This document shows positions 63,350-64,000 of a stretch of DNA of 64,000 nucleotides, in pieces. The notes beneath the pieces were generated by a model, which ran no database searches, was not told the DNA's origin, and saw only the letters and a list, made by a program, of their open reading frames with translations. Each line of letters opens with the position of its first letter. The stretch's first letter is position 1. The translations under genes and the position numbers were made by a program. Source of the stretch: an uncultured Clostridia bacterium (lineage in GTDB: Bacteria; Bacillota; Clostridia; Oscillospirales; Ruminococcaceae); contig CANQNG010000006.1 in the NCBI GenBank assembly GCA_947625155.1, forward strand, positions 1 to 64,000, in the 5' to 3' direction.

Positions 63350-64000
63350 TCATTTTTCATAGTATTTCAGGTATTCGACCAGTGTATCTTGGTATTTGTC
63401 CATGTTCTCCATGACTTTCCCTGCGCCCTCTGCCACGCAGTCAAGGGGAAATTCGGCAATATAGACAGGCATGCCGGTCTCCCGGTTGATGAGTTTGTCC
63501 AGTCCCCGCAGCAGCGCACCGCCGCCCGCAAGGGTGATGCCCTGATCAATGATGTCCGCTGCCAGTTCCGGCGGTGTCTCTTCCAGTGTGGTCTTGATGG
63601 CATCCACGATCCGGGACAGCGGTTCGGACATGGCATCCCGCACCTCCATGGAAGTAATGGTCACATTTTCGGGCAGCCCGTTCAGCAGGTTTCTGCCCTT
63701 GATCTCCATTTTTTCCTCAGTCTCTCCCGGAAATGCCGAACCGATCGTCAGCTTGATCTCCTCCGCCGAACGCTCCCCGATCAGCAGGCTGTATTTCTTC
63801 TTGATATAGTTCATGATCGCCGTATCAAAGGCATCCCCCGCACAGCGCACCGAATGGGAAATAACAGTTCCGCCTAGTGACACCACAGCGACTTCACTCG
63901 TGCCGCCGCCGATGTCCACGATCATGCTCCCCGTGGGTTCGGTGGTAGGCAGCCCTGCACCGATCGCAGCCGCCATCGGTTCCTCGACAATGAACACCGG
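63350..64000 (-). CDS. mreB: rod shape-determining protein MreB, partial (N-terminus outside window)
   Basis: C-terminal ~216 residues of the actin-like protein. [15 protein letters not shown], phosphate-2 loop [19 protein letters not shown], adenosine motif [17 protein letters not shown]. The reading frame is open to the window end, so the first ~120 residues lie beyond 64000. First gene of mreB-mreC-mreD-pbp2. Confidence 0.95.
   Translation of the reverse strand, partial: PVFIVEEPMAAAIGAGLPTTEPTGSMIVDIGGGTSEVAVVSLGGTVISHSVRCAGDAFDTAIMNYIKKKYSLLIGERSAEEIKLTIGSAFPGETEEKMEIKGRNLLNGLPENVTITSMEVRDAMSEPLSRIVDAIKTTLEETPPELAADIIDQGITLAGGGALLRGLDKLINRETGMPVYIAEFPLDCVAEGAGKVMENMDKYQDTLVEYLKYYEK

Overview
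The window (GC in the mid-50s by eye) looks like chromosome from an anaerobic, Gram-positive, cellulosome-making Ruminococcus-type member of the Oscillospiraceae. The evidence is cohesin- and dockerin-bearing scaffoldins arranged like the Ruminococcus flavefaciens sca cluster, a CBM22-GH10-dockerin xylanase, spoVA sporulation genes, sodium-pump decarboxylase subunits, a GTP-type PEP carboxykinase and ThiH instead of ThiO. R. champanellensis is a plausible relative, but the species call is inference. I see no prophage, insertion sequence, tRNA, rRNA or CRISPR array.

Layout. 0.2-2 kb: ACT-domain protein and homoserine dehydrogenase. 2.2-8.9 kb (minus): three scaffoldins from one promoter. 9-11 kb: CapA-like lipoprotein, a small unknown and a ribbon-helix-helix regulator. 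11.2-13.4 kb: PhoP/PhoR-like two-component system followed by a candidate small RNA. 13.5-22 kb (minus): membrane protein, pyrG, ROK-like regulator, AEC transporter, O-antigen-ligase-like protein and RNase Y with a long structured leader. 22.4-25.4 kb: aminotransferase, a second small RNA of the same family on the minus strand, then spoVAD-spoVAE. 26-27.8 kb: oadG-oadB. 27.8-31.5 kb (minus): X-dockerin-like secreted protein, membrane anti-sigma-like protein and ECF sigma factor. 32-37.7 kb (minus): thiS-G-H-tenI-E-D-C behind a TPP riboswitch. 37.8-42.3 kb: xylanase, PEPCK and a DUF2752 protein. 42.3-47.5 kb (minus): folD, lgt, two M16 peptidase-like proteins (YfmH/YfmF) and a papain-fold protein. 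47.7-49.5 kb: two lipoproteins. 49.5-52.1 kb (minus): ricT-holB-darA with a candidate structured RNA upstream. 52.3-55.3 kb: Wzm/Wzt-type ABC exporter and an EAL protein. 55.3-64 kb (minus): aspS-hisS-mgsA-minD and pbp2-mreD-mreC-mreB (mreB cut by the window end).

How parts fit together. Two dockerin classes are visible. The xylanase and the two smaller scaffoldins share a 'DVVxVNRFLLN'-type dockerin. The large scaffoldin and the 414-aa secreted protein share a 'DDATxxLKY' type preceded by an X-like module, which suggests enzyme/adaptor docking versus cell-surface docking. lgt in the window would serve the three lipobox proteins seen. PEPCK and OadB/OadG fit fermentative oxaloacetate metabolism.

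The most unusual observation is a pair of unannotated small-RNA candidates, about 13420-13550 (+) and 23809-23904 (-). They share a promoter plan of 3-4 direct repeats of TTTCACA type at exact 11-bp spacing, a TAACG/CGTTA hairpin with ACCCCAA in its loop, a 15-nt block AATCCCTATATCATG, and an intrinsic terminator. The first lies directly downstream of the PhoP/PhoR-like genes. A second pattern is a family of intergenic repeats whose central hairpin changes sequence but keeps pairing from copy to copy.
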